Shown here: piece by piece, positions 7,362-14,906 of the stretch
Layout of the letters: the number at the start of each line of letters is the position of its first letter
Numbering within the stretch: position 1 is the first letter of the stretch
NCBI RefSeq assembly: GCF_031656915.1
Contig: NZ_CP134227.1
Span: forward strand, 2,480,001-2,544,000
Direction: 5' to 3'
DNA: 64,000 nt
Source: Nocardioides marmorisolisilvae
GTDB taxonomy: Bacteria; Actinomycetota; Actinomycetes; Propionibacteriales; Nocardioidaceae
Notes under the pieces: generated by a model
What the model was told of the DNA's origin: nothing
Database searches by the model: none
Seen by the model: the letters and a program-made list of their open reading frames with translations, nothing else
Made by a program: the position numbers and the translations under genes

Positions 7362-9026
7362 TCACCCGGCGAGAGCTCGGATCGCCTCGTCGAGCTCGCG
7401 CCTGTTGTCCCGGCGGACGACGGCCTCGACGACCTCGATCCCGCCGTTCGGGCTGGCCAGAGCGTGAGCCAGCTCGGCCCGGTCCGTGACCCGCCAGTGC
7501 GGAACCCGCAGGCCGCCGCACAGGGCGGCCAGGTCGACGCCGTGCGGGGTGCCGAAGAGCTTGTCGTACCGGTCCGCATAGCCGGACGCACCCTGCTCGA
7601 GCGTCGCGAAGATCGAGCCGCCGTCATCATTGGCCACCACCACGGTCAGGTCCGGGCGTTGCTCGTCCGGCCCGACCACGAGGCCGGTGAGGTCGTGCAG
7701 GAACGTCACGTCACCCACATAGGCGATGGCCCGAGTGGTGTGCGGCCGCCCGATCACGGCCCCGAGCGCGCTGCTCAGGGTGCCGTCGATCCCGGCCAGC
7801 CCGCGGTTGGCGACCACCAGGCGACGCTCCCCCACCCGGTAGGGCCGGGCCATCAGGTCCAGGTCGCGGATCGGGCTGCTGGCGCCGACGTACAACAGGC
7901 CACCGGGGGGTACGGCGGCGTTGACCTCCGCCGCGACGTCGTACGGCGTGAGGTCCGGCTGATCGGCCACGAGGGCGTCGATGCGCCTGCTGAGGTCCCT
8001 GTCGGCGCTCTGCCACTCCTCGAGCCATCCGCTGGACTCGTCACCGGGCGTGACCTCCACCGCGTCGTACTCAGCGGCGACGGGGAAGGGGCGCTGCGGC
8101 CAGCGACCCCGGGCGCGGACCGACACCACCTCGACGTCCTCGCGGGCCAGCAGCCGGCTCACCGGACGGGACAGGGTCGGGTGGCCGAGCACCACCGCTC
8201 GTTCGATGCGTGCCGCGAGCGGTGTGCCGAGCAGCAGCCGGTAGCTGCGGATCGGGGTGGCGCCGTTGCGCGAGCCGCTGCTCGGCTCGGCCAGCAGTGG
8301 CCAGCCCGCCGACTCGGCGAGCAGCCGGGCCCTGTTCCCCGAATCGTCGCCGGCGACCACCACCGTGCGCGGACCGCGTGCGAGGCGTCCGGTGCGGGCC
8401 TGCTCGGACTCCTCACGCTCGCCCGAGCGGCCGGGCTGGTCGCGTCGCCCTGGGTCCGTGGGAGAGGGCTCCATCTGTGACGACTCGGCGGCGATATGGG
8501 ACGTCTCGGCGACGATTTGGGACGTCTCGCGGGGGGCGGGTGGGAGCAGCGGGTCGTTGAGCTGGACATTGAGGTGGATCGGACCGCCGGGGAGCCAGGC
8601 GGCGGAGAGCGCGTCGGGATCGGGTTCGGACAGGTCGGCGAAGGCAGCGGCGTCGCCGTAGAGCCGTACCTGGTCGGTGGTCTGGTTCGAGCCGGTGCCG
8701 CGCAGGGCGGCGGGACGGTCGGCGGTGACCGCGACCAGGGTGAGTCCGGCATGGGCGGCCTCGAGGACGGCCGGGTGCAGGTTCGCGGTCGCCGTACCCG
8801 AGGTGGTGACCACCGCCACCGGACGGCGGGAGGTCTTGGCGATGCCCAGAGCGAGGAAGCCCGCGGTGCGCTCGTCGATGCGGCTGTGCAAGGTGATCCC
8901 GGGGTGGGCGGCCAGCGCGAACGACAGCGGCGCGTTGCGCGATCCCGGACAGAGCACCGCGTGGGCGACGCCGCGGTCCACGAGCGCGTCGACGAGCCAG
9001 CGGGCGAGGGCGGTGGACGGGTTCAC
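7362..9026 (-). CDS. menD: 2-succinyl-5-enolpyruvyl-6-hydroxy-3-cyclohexene-1-carboxylate synthase
   Basis: MenD condenses isochorismate with 2-oxoglutarate using thiamine diphosphate. At 554 residues it has the three-domain TPP-enzyme layout: GSRNAPL near residue 30, TSGTATANLHPAVLEA around 80, and the cofactor motif starting GDVTFLHDL and ending NDDGGSIF near the C-terminus. The GTG start overlaps the menC stop (GTGA), so the two are translationally coupled. Between the first two domains lies a foreign-looking stretch of heptads (TSQIVAE, TSHIAAE, SSQM) encoded by a 21-bp repeat also found in intergenic DNA here. The enzyme is otherwise complete. Confidence 0.93.
   Translation of the reverse strand: MNPSTALARWLVDALVDRGVAHAVLCPGSRNAPLSFALAAHPGITLHSRIDERTAGFLALGIAKTSRRPVAVVTTSGTATANLHPAVLEAAHAGLTLVAVTADRPAALRGTGSNQTTDQVRLYGDAAAFADLSEPDPDALSAAWLPGGPIHLNVQLNDPLLPPAPRETSQIVAETSHIAAESSQMEPSPTDPGRRDQPGRSGEREESEQARTGRLARGPRTVVVAGDDSGNRARLLAESAGWPLLAEPSSGSRNGATPIRSYRLLLGTPLAARIERAVVLGHPTLSRPVSRLLAREDVEVVSVRARGRWPQRPFPVAAEYDAVEVTPGDESSGWLEEWQSADRDLSRRIDALVADQPDLTPYDVAAEVNAAVPPGGLLYVGASSPIRDLDLMARPYRVGERRLVVANRGLAGIDGTLSSALGAVIGRPHTTRAIAYVGDVTFLHDLTGLVVGPDEQRPDLTVVVANDDGGSIFATLEQGASGYADRYDKLFGTPHGVDLAALCGGLRVPHWRVTDRAELAHALASPNGGIEVVEAVVRRDNRRELDEAIRALAG
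8471..8529 (-). repeat. 21-bp repeat units inside menD
   Basis: Two full units (8509-8529 and 8488-8508) and a 17-nt partial one lie in the menD coding strand. Because 21 is a multiple of three they read as in-frame heptapeptides. Unit core: CGAGACGTCCCANATCG. The same family occurs at 1564, 13833 and probably 20476. Confidence 0.72.
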
Positions 9027-9979
9027 GATCGACGATCCTCCAGCACGGCCTCGACGTCAGCCAGCCGGGCCCGCCAGTGCGCCACCCGGTCGGGAGGGGC
9101 CACGACGCGACCCAGTGCGGCATCGTCGACCTCGGGGCGCCGCACCGGCAGCGCACCGTCCACGGGAAGCAACGGGTCGGCCACGACGTCGTCGGTGAGC
9201 AGTTGGACGGTCGCCAGCCCGCAGGCATGCTCGAGGGAAGGCAGGGCCGCCGCCAGCGCGACCCCCGCCGCGATCCCGATGCTCGACTCGACCGCGCTCG
9301 AGACCACGACGGGCAGCCCGATGTCCTCGGCGATGCGCAGGCACGCCCGGACACCGCCGAGCGGCTGCACCTTGAGCACCGCGATGTCGGCAGCGGCCAG
9401 GTCCCTGACCCGGTAGGGATCGACGGCCCGGCGGATGGACTCGTCGGCGGCGATGGGTACGCCGACCCTGCGGTGTACGACGGCCAGCTCCTCGACCTCG
9501 GCACACGGCTGCTCGACGTACTCCAGACCGCCCGCTGCCCTGTCCAGCAAGGGGATCCGGGTGATCGCCTCATCGACGGACCAGCCGCCGTTGGCGTCCA
9601 CCCGCACCAGCCCGGCGGGCCCGATGGCCTCGCGGACGGCCTCGAGCCGGGCTTGGTCCTCGGCGACCGACTGGCCCCGCTCGGCAACCTTGACCTTCGC
9701 CGTCCGACAGCCCTGGGACCGCCGCACGATCGCGACGGCCTCGTCGGGCGGACACGCCGGGACGGTCACGTTGACCGGGACGGAGTCGCGCACCGGGGCC
9801 GGCCAGCCGAGGTCGGCGGCCTCGCGGGCGCAGGCCAGCCAGCCAGCGGACGTGGCCGCGTCGTACTCCAGGAAGGGGCTGAACTCACCCCAGCCGGCAT
9901 CGCCCCGGAGCAGCATCCCCTCACGCACGGTGATGCCGCGGAACCGGGTCCGCAGCGGGATCGAGAACACCTCGGTCAT
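9023..9979 (-). CDS. menC: o-succinylbenzoate synthase
   Basis: A 318-residue enolase-superfamily enzyme that dehydrates the MenD product to o-succinylbenzoate. Visible active-site elements are the catalytic Lys pair in TAKVKV, metal ligands in RVDANGGW, LEYVEQP and IAADES, and the second-side Lys in IAVLKVQPLGG. Length is typical of the actinobacterial MenC. Its ATG overlaps the menE stop (ATGA at 9976-9979) and its stop overlaps the menD GTG, making menE-menC-menD one coupled unit. Confidence 0.92.
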   Translation of the reverse strand: MTEVFSIPLRTRFRGITVREGMLLRGDAGWGEFSPFLEYDAATSAGWLACAREAADLGWPAPVRDSVPVNVTVPACPPDEAVAIVRRSQGCRTAKVKVAERGQSVAEDQARLEAVREAIGPAGLVRVDANGGWSVDEAITRIPLLDRAAGGLEYVEQPCAEVEELAVVHRRVGVPIAADESIRRAVDPYRVRDLAAADIAVLKVQPLGGVRACLRIAEDIGLPVVVSSAVESSIGIAAGVALAAALPSLEHACGLATVQLLTDDVVADPLLPVDGALPVRRPEVDDAALGRVVAPPDRVAHWRARLADVEAVLEDRRS

Positions 9980-11010
9980 CCCGACCACTCCTGCTCGGCC
10001 AGCCGGCGCATCGCCAACCGGTCGGGCTTGCCGTTGGGCAGCCGCGGGAGCTCCGGCACCACCACCAGCTGCCGCGGAGCCCATGCCCGCGGCTCGACGG
10101 CCTCGCGCACCGCCGCCAGCGAGAGCGGGTCCCGGGCCGTGACCACCGCGACCACGCGCTCGCCCCACTCCTCGTCGGCCGCCCCGACGACCTCGACTCC
10201 CACCACGGCGGTGAGTCGGGCGACCGCGGCGGCCACCGCCCCGGCCGGCACCTTCACGCCGCCGCTGATGATCACGTCGTCGACCCGGCCGTCGATGCGC
10301 AGCCGGCCCTGCTCGTCCCAGTGCCCCAGGTCGTTGGTGACCAGCCAGCCTTCCCGCAGGGCTGCCGCGGTGCGCTCGGGCTCGCCCTGGTAGCCGTCGA
10401 AGAGCATCGGGCCGCGCACCAGCACGTGGCCCTCGTCGATCCGCACCTCGGCGCCGGCCAGCGGGCGGCCGTCGTACACGCAGCCACCGCAGGTCTCGCT
10501 CATCCCGTAGGTCTGCACGACCCGCAGCCCCCGTGCCTCGGCCTGGGCGCGCACGTGCGGGTCCAACGGCCCGCCACCGATGAGTACGGCGCTGCAGCCC
10601 GCCAGCGACGCCACCTCCCCGGCCAGCGACTCGTCGTGCAGCAGCCGCGCCAGCTGGGTGGGGACCAGCGACACGTACGACCGTCCGCTCACCGGCTCCA
10701 GCGTCACCCGCCAGCTGTCGGCGTAGAGCACCGGCTCGACGCCGGCGACCACGCATCGGTAGAGCACCTGCAGCCCGGCCACATAGGTCGCGGGCAGATT
10801 CAACACCCACCGGCCCGGCCCGCCGAGCCGCTCGTGGGTGGCCAGCGCCGAGGCCCGCACCGCGTCCCGGGACAGCACCACGCGCTTCGGCTGGCCGGTG
10901 GAGCCGGAGGTAGCGATCACCAGCGGATCCGGATCGGTCGCGGCGTCCCACTCCCGGAGCAGCGCGAGGATCTCCTCGGCAGTGCCGGACACCGGGCGCA
11001 GGCTGCTCAC
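9976..11010 (-). CDS. menE: o-succinylbenzoate-CoA ligase
   Basis: A 344-residue AMP-forming ligase that activates o-succinylbenzoate with CoA. It has the P-loop SGSTGQPKRVVLSRD, the adenine motif QTYGMSETCGG, and the hinge/C-terminal region VDDVIISGGVKVPAGAVAAAV ending with PNGKPDRLAM, which carries the catalytic Lys. It is shorter than Bacillus MenE (about 485) but matches the compact actinobacterial form. A TAGCGT -10 box at 11019-11024 points to GTG 11010 as a leaderless start; a TTG at 11019 lies inside the -10 box. First gene of menE-menC-menD. Confidence 0.9.
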   Translation of the reverse strand: MSSLRPVSGTAEEILALLREWDAATDPDPLVIATSGSTGQPKRVVLSRDAVRASALATHERLGGPGRWVLNLPATYVAGLQVLYRCVVAGVEPVLYADSWRVTLEPVSGRSYVSLVPTQLARLLHDESLAGEVASLAGCSAVLIGGGPLDPHVRAQAEARGLRVVQTYGMSETCGGCVYDGRPLAGAEVRIDEGHVLVRGPMLFDGYQGEPERTAAALREGWLVTNDLGHWDEQGRLRIDGRVDDVIISGGVKVPAGAVAAAVARLTAVVGVEVVGAADEEWGERVVAVVTARDPLSLAAVREAVEPRAWAPRQLVVVPELPRLPNGKPDRLAMRRLAEQEWSG

Positions 11011-11018
11011 GTCGGGCA

Positions 11019-11024
11019 ACGCTA
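11019..11024 (-). promoter_or_regulatory. -10 box for menE-menC-menD
   Basis: TAGCGT on the minus strand, about 8 nt before the GTG of menE. It faces the menA promoter at 11045 in a divergent arrangement. Confidence 0.45.
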
Positions 11025-11044
11025 GGCCATCGCTCTGGGCGCTG

Positions 11045-11050
11045 TAGGTT
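11045..11050 (+). promoter_or_regulatory. -10 box for menA
   Basis: TAGGTT lies 8 nt before the GTG at 11059, with no ribosome binding site, consistent with a leaderless transcript. Confidence 0.45.
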
Positions 11051-11058
11051 CATCCCTC

Positions 11059-11988
11059 GTGGCCACACCTGCCCAATGGGTCTCCGGCGCGCGACCCCGC
11101 ACCCTGCCGGCCGCTATCGCCCCGGTCCTCGCCGGTACGGCGGTGGCGGCGTACTTCGATCTCGAGGTGTGGTGGAAGGCTGCCCTGGCACTGCTCGTCA
11201 GCCTGCTGCTGCAGGTCGGGGTGAACTACGCCAACGACTACTCCGACGGGGTCCGCGGCACCGACGACGACCGCGTCGGGCCGATGCGGCTGGTCGGCTC
11301 CGGCGCCGCCACTGCCGCCGCGGTGAAGCGCGCCGCGCTGGGCACGCTCGCGCTGGCGGCGGCCGTCGGCCTGGTGCTGGCGGCCACGACCGCGTGGTGG
11401 CTGGTGGCCGTCGGGGCGCTGTCGATCCTTGCGGCATGGTTCTACACCGGCGGCTCGAAGCCCTACGGCTACCTCGGGCTGGGCGAGCTGATGGTCTTCG
11501 TGTTCTTCGGGCTGGTGGCCGTGCTGGGCACCGTGTACGTGCAGGTACACCACCACGTCAACGGGTGGTTCGCCTACGACCCGCTGCCTGCCGGGATGCA
11601 CTTCTCGGTGTGGCCGTCAGCCTGGTGGGCCGCCGTCGGGGTGGGCGCGCTGGCATGCGCGATCCTGGTCGCGAACAACCTGCGCGACATCCCGACCGAC
11701 CGCGAGGTCGGCAAGCGCACCCTGGCCGTCGTACTCGGTGATCGTCGGACCCGACGGCTGTACGTCGGGCTCGTGCTGGTCGCCGTGGTGATGCTGGTCC
11801 TGGTCGCCCTCGCCACCACCCTCGCAGCACTGGTCGGTCTGGTGGCACTGGTGCCGCTCGGTCGCGCCTCGCGAACCGTGCTGCGTGGCGCCTCGGGGCC
11901 GGGGCTGGTGCCGGTGCTGGCGGGGACCGGCGCGGGCGAGCTGCTCTATGCCGCGGGGGCGTTCATCGGGCTGCTCGTCGCCCGCTGA
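11059..11988 (+). CDS. menA: 1,4-dihydroxy-2-naphthoate polyprenyltransferase
   Basis: A 309-residue integral membrane UbiA-family prenyltransferase that attaches the isoprenoid chain to 1,4-dihydroxy-2-naphthoate. The first Asp-rich motif for Mg-diphosphate binding is [17 protein letters not shown], and the second is in [17 protein letters not shown]. About eight hydrophobic helices are visible. The N-terminus [19 protein letters not shown] is the usual MenA start. It diverges from menE and is followed closely by a small membrane ORF. Confidence 0.94.
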   Translation: MATPAQWVSGARPRTLPAAIAPVLAGTAVAAYFDLEVWWKAALALLVSLLLQVGVNYANDYSDGVRGTDDDRVGPMRLVGSGAATAAAVKRAALGTLALAAAVGLVLAATTAWWLVAVGALSILAAWFYTGGSKPYGYLGLGELMVFVFFGLVAVLGTVYVQVHHHVNGWFAYDPLPAGMHFSVWPSAWWAAVGVGALACAILVANNLRDIPTDREVGKRTLAVVLGDRRTRRLYVGLVLVAVVMLVLVALATTLAALVGLVALVPLGRASRTVLRGASGPGLVPVLAGTGAGELLYAAGAFIGLLVAR

Positions 11989-12012
11989 CACATGGTCCCA
12001 GGCCCTGTGGGG

Positions 12013-12018
12013 CACACT
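12013..12018 (+). promoter_or_regulatory. possible -10 box for the 44-residue ORF
   Basis: CACACT lies 6 nt before ATG 12025, at the spacing seen for other leaderless starts here. It is a weak match because the first base is C. Confidence 0.3.
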
Positions 12019-12024
12019 GGAGAC

Positions 12025-12159
12025 ATGTGGTTCCTGATCCTGCTCGCCATCCTCGCGGTGTGCGCAGTGCTCTACGTCTTCCGGGTGCCGCTACTGGCCC
12101 GTGTGCTCGGCCAGCCGGAGTCGCGCATCCAGCGGCAGCTCGGCCGCAGGAACCGCTAA
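12025..12159 (+). CDS. small single-pass membrane protein
   Basis: A 44-residue ORF: a hydrophobic helix ([19 protein letters not shown]) followed by a basic tail ending GRRNR. This positive-inside pattern suggests a single membrane span with a cytoplasmic C-terminus. It sits 36 nt after menA and converges with the PLP enzyme, overlapping its last 4 nt. Such micro-proteins are common beside menA in actinobacteria, though I do not recognise the family. Function unknown. Confidence 0.55.
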   Translation: MWFLILLAILAVCAVLYVFRVPLLARVLGQPESRIQRQLGRRNR

Positions 12160-13280
12160 CTCCCGACCGGCTCCACCCACTCGCCGCTGGCGCGGAACTT
12201 CTCCAGCGTCGCGAGGTACGGCGCGATGTCCAACCCGTGCTCGGCCAGCCAGCCGTCGTCGTAGTAGGTGTGCGCGTAGCGCTCCCCACCGTCGCAGAGC
12301 AGAGTCACCACCGACCCGGTCTCGCCGTTCCGGAGCATCTGCGCGATCAGGTGCAGCGCACCCCACATCGACGTACCCGTCGAGCCGCCGACCTTTCGGC
12401 CGGTGACCTCGGTGGTCCAGCGGGCCGCGGCGATCGAGGCGGCGTCGGGTACGGCGATCATCGCGTCGACGACCGCCGGCAGGAACGACGGCTCGACCCG
12501 GGGCCGGCCGATGCCCTCGATGCGCGAGCCTCTGCCGGTGGTGTACGACGGGTCGTCGGCGCACCAGCCCTCGAAAAACGCGGAGTTCTCCGGGTCGACG
12601 ACGCACAGCGACGTGTCGTGGCGCTGGTAGCGCAGATAGCGGCCGATGGTCGCGGAGGTGCCGCCGGTGCCGGCGCCCACCACGACCCAGCGGGGCACCG
12701 GGTGCCGCTCGCGGGCGAGCTGATCGAAGATCGACTCGGCGATGTTGTTGTTGCCGCGCCAGTCGGTGGCGCGCTCGGCGTAGGTGAACTGGTCCATGTA
12801 GTGGCCGCCGGTCTCGTCGGCCAGCCGTCGCGCCTCGTCGTAGATGGTGCCGGGGTCGTCGACGAGGTGACAGGAGCCCCCGTGGAACTCGATGAGTGCG
12901 ATCTTCTCCGGCGAGGTCGCAGCCGGCATCACCGCGACGAAGGGCAGCCCGATCAGCCGGGCGAAGTACGCCTCGGAGACGGCGGTCGATCCCGACGACG
13001 CCTCGATGATCGTCGAGTCCTCGTGGATCCATCCGTTGCACAGCGCGTAGAGGAACAGCGACCGGGCCAGCCGGTGCTTCAGCGAACCGGTCGGGTGGAC
13101 CGACTCGTCCTTGAGGTAGAGGTCGATGCCCCAGTCCTCGGGGAGCGGGAAGACGTGCAGGTGGGTGTCGGCCGAGCGGTTGGCGTCCGCCTCGACGCGT
13201 CGTACCGCCTCGGCGAGCCAGCCACGCCCGCTGCCCTCGGCACGAGCCGAACGACAGCAGCCCTCGCGTTCCTCGCGCAC
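12156..13280 (-). CDS. cds1: PLP-dependent cysteine synthase-fold enzyme, probable L-cysteine desulfhydrase
   Basis: A 374-residue fold-type II PLP enzyme. The Schiff-base Lys is in [16 protein letters not shown], a substrate-binding loop is [13 protein letters not shown], and the PLP phosphate loop is [16 protein letters not shown]. The [13 protein letters not shown] version, rather than the cysteine-synthase form, resembles M. tuberculosis Rv3684 (Cds1), which degrades L-cysteine to sulfide, pyruvate and ammonia. The specific reaction is inferred from recalled similarity; a generic cysteine synthase-like assignment is safe. It starts at GTG 13280, one base after the stop of the DUF4229 gene, so the two are probably co-transcribed. 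Confidence 0.75.
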   Translation of the reverse strand: MREEREGCCRSARAEGSGRGWLAEAVRRVEADANRSADTHLHVFPLPEDWGIDLYLKDESVHPTGSLKHRLARSLFLYALCNGWIHEDSTIIEASSGSTAVSEAYFARLIGLPFVAVMPAATSPEKIALIEFHGGSCHLVDDPGTIYDEARRLADETGGHYMDQFTYAERATDWRGNNNIAESIFDQLARERHPVPRWVVVGAGTGGTSATIGRYLRYQRHDTSLCVVDPENSAFFEGWCADDPSYTTGRGSRIEGIGRPRVEPSFLPAVVDAMIAVPDAASIAAARWTTEVTGRKVGGSTGTSMWGALHLIAQMLRNGETGSVVTLLCDGGERYAHTYYDDGWLAEHGLDIAPYLATLEKFRASGEWVEPVGS

Positions 13281-13281
13281 G

Positions 13282-13557
13282 TCAGGCTCCCTGGTCGGCG
13301 TCCTCGCGCGAGCGCATCTCCTCGAACTTCGCGGTGGCCCGTGCCGCCCGCTCCTCGACCCGGCGGGCGAACCGCTCCCGCGGGCCCTGGAGGTACTTCA
13401 GCGCCAGCAACGACGAGACGACCGCGGCGGCGACGAAGGGCCAGATGTACGCCGCACCGCTGTCACCCCAGATGAGGGTCCACAGGCCGGCGAACACGGC
13501 ATAGCAGACCACGAACATCAGGATCCGCAGCGCGGTGTAGACGAGGAAGTCCTTCAC
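13282..13557 (-). CDS. DUF4229 membrane protein
   Basis: The 91-residue protein begins [17 protein letters not shown] and has two predicted membrane helices followed by a charged, helical tail ([25 protein letters not shown]). This is the DUF4229 pattern, common beside menaquinone and cytochrome c genes in actinobacteria. Function unknown. GTG 13557 follows a TATCCT -10 box by 6 nt, so it is probably leaderless. Confidence 0.78.
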   Translation of the reverse strand: MKDFLVYTALRILMFVVCYAVFAGLWTLIWGDSGAAYIWPFVAAAVVSSLLALKYLQGPRERFARRVEERAARATAKFEEMRSREDADQGA

Positions 13558-13563
13558 GCCCCA

Positions 13564-13569
13564 AGGATA
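13564..13569 (-). promoter_or_regulatory. -10 box for the DUF4229 gene
   Basis: TATCCT on the minus strand, 6 nt before the GTG at 13557. It pairs back to back with the plus-strand box at 13583. Confidence 0.5.
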
Positions 13570-13582
13570 CGTGCTCGCGGAC

Positions 13583-13588
13583 TACGCT
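13583..13588 (+). promoter_or_regulatory. -10 box for small membrane protein gene
   Basis: TACGCT lies 6 nt before GTG 13595. It decides the start of the downstream gene, since the GTG at 13571 would lie upstream of the transcript. Confidence 0.5.
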
Positions 13589-13594
13589 GTGCGT

Positions 13595-13804
13595 GTGCTC
13601 CGGTTGCTCGTATGGCTGCTGATCCTCGCGGCAGCGCTCTACGTCATCTTCTGGGCGCTCGATCGACGCGCTGGCGCCGGCGACGAGGACCGGTCCGGTG
13701 GCCCGCGCCGACGCGCTCCGCAGGGGCCGCGCGGTCCGCTCGGGCCCGACGACGATGAGGAGTTCCTCCGCGAGCTCGATCGGCGTCGGCGCGACGGTCC
13801 GTAG
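13595..13804 (+). CDS. small membrane protein with charged tail
   Basis: About 69 residues from GTG 13595 (77 if GTG 13571 were used). A single hydrophobic helix (LRLLVWLLILAAALYVIFWAL) is followed by a Gly, Pro and Arg-rich segment and an acidic-basic end (DDDEEFLRELDRRRRDG). It resembles small membrane proteins beside menaquinone genes in streptomycetes. Function unknown. It diverges from the DUF4229 gene and converges with ccsB across the 21-bp repeat array. Confidence 0.6.
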   Translation: MLRLLVWLLILAAALYVIFWALDRRAGAGDEDRSGGPRRRAPQGPRGPLGPDDDEEFLRELDRRRRDGP

Positions 13805-13832
13805 CCCGGCGCGTCCGGCGTACCAGACCAGA

Positions 13833-13916
13833 GGCGCCATCAGTGACCACTCGCGCGCAATAAGTGACCACTCGCGCGCAATAAGTGACCACTCGCGCGC
13901 AATAAGGGACCACTCG
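13833..13916 (-). repeat. 21-bp tandem repeat array, four units
   Basis: Four head-to-tail 21-bp units at 13833-13853, 13854-13874, 13875-13895 and 13896-13916. The two central ones are identical, with core CGAGTGGTCACTTATTG on the minus strand; the outer two differ by a few bases. The array fills the gap between two convergent genes. There are no spacers, so it is not a CRISPR. It belongs to the same family as the units at 1564 and inside menD. Confidence 0.85.
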
Positions 13917-13934
13917 GCGGGTCCGGGGGGCGGG

Positions 13935-14906
13935 TCAGGCGTAGGAGTGCATGCTCCCGGAGCCGAAGAAGAAGTTGATCCCGATGAAGTTGAACCACAA
14001 GGTGGCCAGGCCGATCAGGGCGACGATCGCGGCCGCCTTGCCCTTCCAGCCGGCGGTGGCGCGGGCGTGGAGATAGGCGGCGTACACCACCCAGGTGATG
14101 AACGCCCACACCTCCTTGGGGTCCCAGTTCCAGTACTTGCCCCAGGCGTGCTGCGCCCAGATCGGGCCGGCGATCAGCGCAGCGAAGGTCCACACCGGGA
14201 AGGCGAACGCATGGGTGCGGTAGGCCAGCCGGTCCAGCCCTTCGAGCTGGGGCAGCCGGGCGATAAAGCCGCCCGGGCGGCTGTGCGGCCACCGCTCCTT
14301 GATCAGGTACAGCGCCGAGGCCATCCCGCCGATCGTGAAGGCGCCGGTGGCCAGGATCGCGGCTACCACGTGGATCACCAGCCAGGGTGACTGGAGCGCG
14401 TCGCGCAGCGGCACGACGGGGCTGTAGAGCAGCAGCACGTCGACCATCAGCGTGATCAGGATGAACGCGGTCACCACCGGCGACAGCCAGTCGAGGTCGA
14501 ACTTGCGGTAGAGCAGCAGGTAGGCCAGCCCCACCACGAACGTGGCGGTCAGGGTGAACTCGTACATGTTGCCCCAGGGGACCCGGACCGGGTTCGCCGC
14601 GAGACCGCGGGAGATGACCGCGACGAAGTGGATCGTCACCGCCACCACCGTCAGCGCGACCCCGATCCGGCCGAACAGCCCGGCGCGCTCCTCGTCGGCA
14701 CCGCCCGCAGCGAGCACCGGCGCCGGTGCGTCGTCGGAGCCTCCGCCCGCTGCCGCCATCGCGGGCACCTGGGCCGAGACCTGAGCGGGGGCCACCCGCC
14801 GGAGAAGCGCCCACTGCCACAGGTGCGCGAGCACCGCGAGGAAGTAGACGACTGCGCAGGCAGCAACGGCCTGGTTGCTCAGCACCTCGAACGCGTCGTG
14901 GCTCAT
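13935..14906 (-). CDS. ccsB: cytochrome c biogenesis protein CcsB
   Basis: A 323-residue multi-pass membrane protein of the CcmC/CcsA haem-handling family (System II). The tryptophan-rich haem-binding motif is WGKYWNWDPKEVWAFITW near residue 245, with flanking His-containing helices (IHFVAVISRG and TFIVMHVV-like segments, here HVVAAILATGAF). It delivers and ligates haem to apocytochromes outside the membrane together with ResB. Its ATG overlaps the resB stop by ATGA. Last gene of the resA-ccdA-resB-ccsB run. Confidence 0.93.
   Translation of the reverse strand: MSHDAFEVLSNQAVAACAVVYFLAVLAHLWQWALLRRVAPAQVSAQVPAMAAAGGGSDDAPAPVLAAGGADEERAGLFGRIGVALTVVAVTIHFVAVISRGLAANPVRVPWGNMYEFTLTATFVVGLAYLLLYRKFDLDWLSPVVTAFILITLMVDVLLLYSPVVPLRDALQSPWLVIHVVAAILATGAFTIGGMASALYLIKERWPHSRPGGFIARLPQLEGLDRLAYRTHAFAFPVWTFAALIAGPIWAQHAWGKYWNWDPKEVWAFITWVVYAAYLHARATAGWKGKAAAIVALIGLATLWFNFIGINFFFGSGSMHSYA

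Noticed and set aside
13833-13916. Possible CRISPR array
   Set aside because: Units are contiguous at 21 bp with no spacers, and no cas genes are near.
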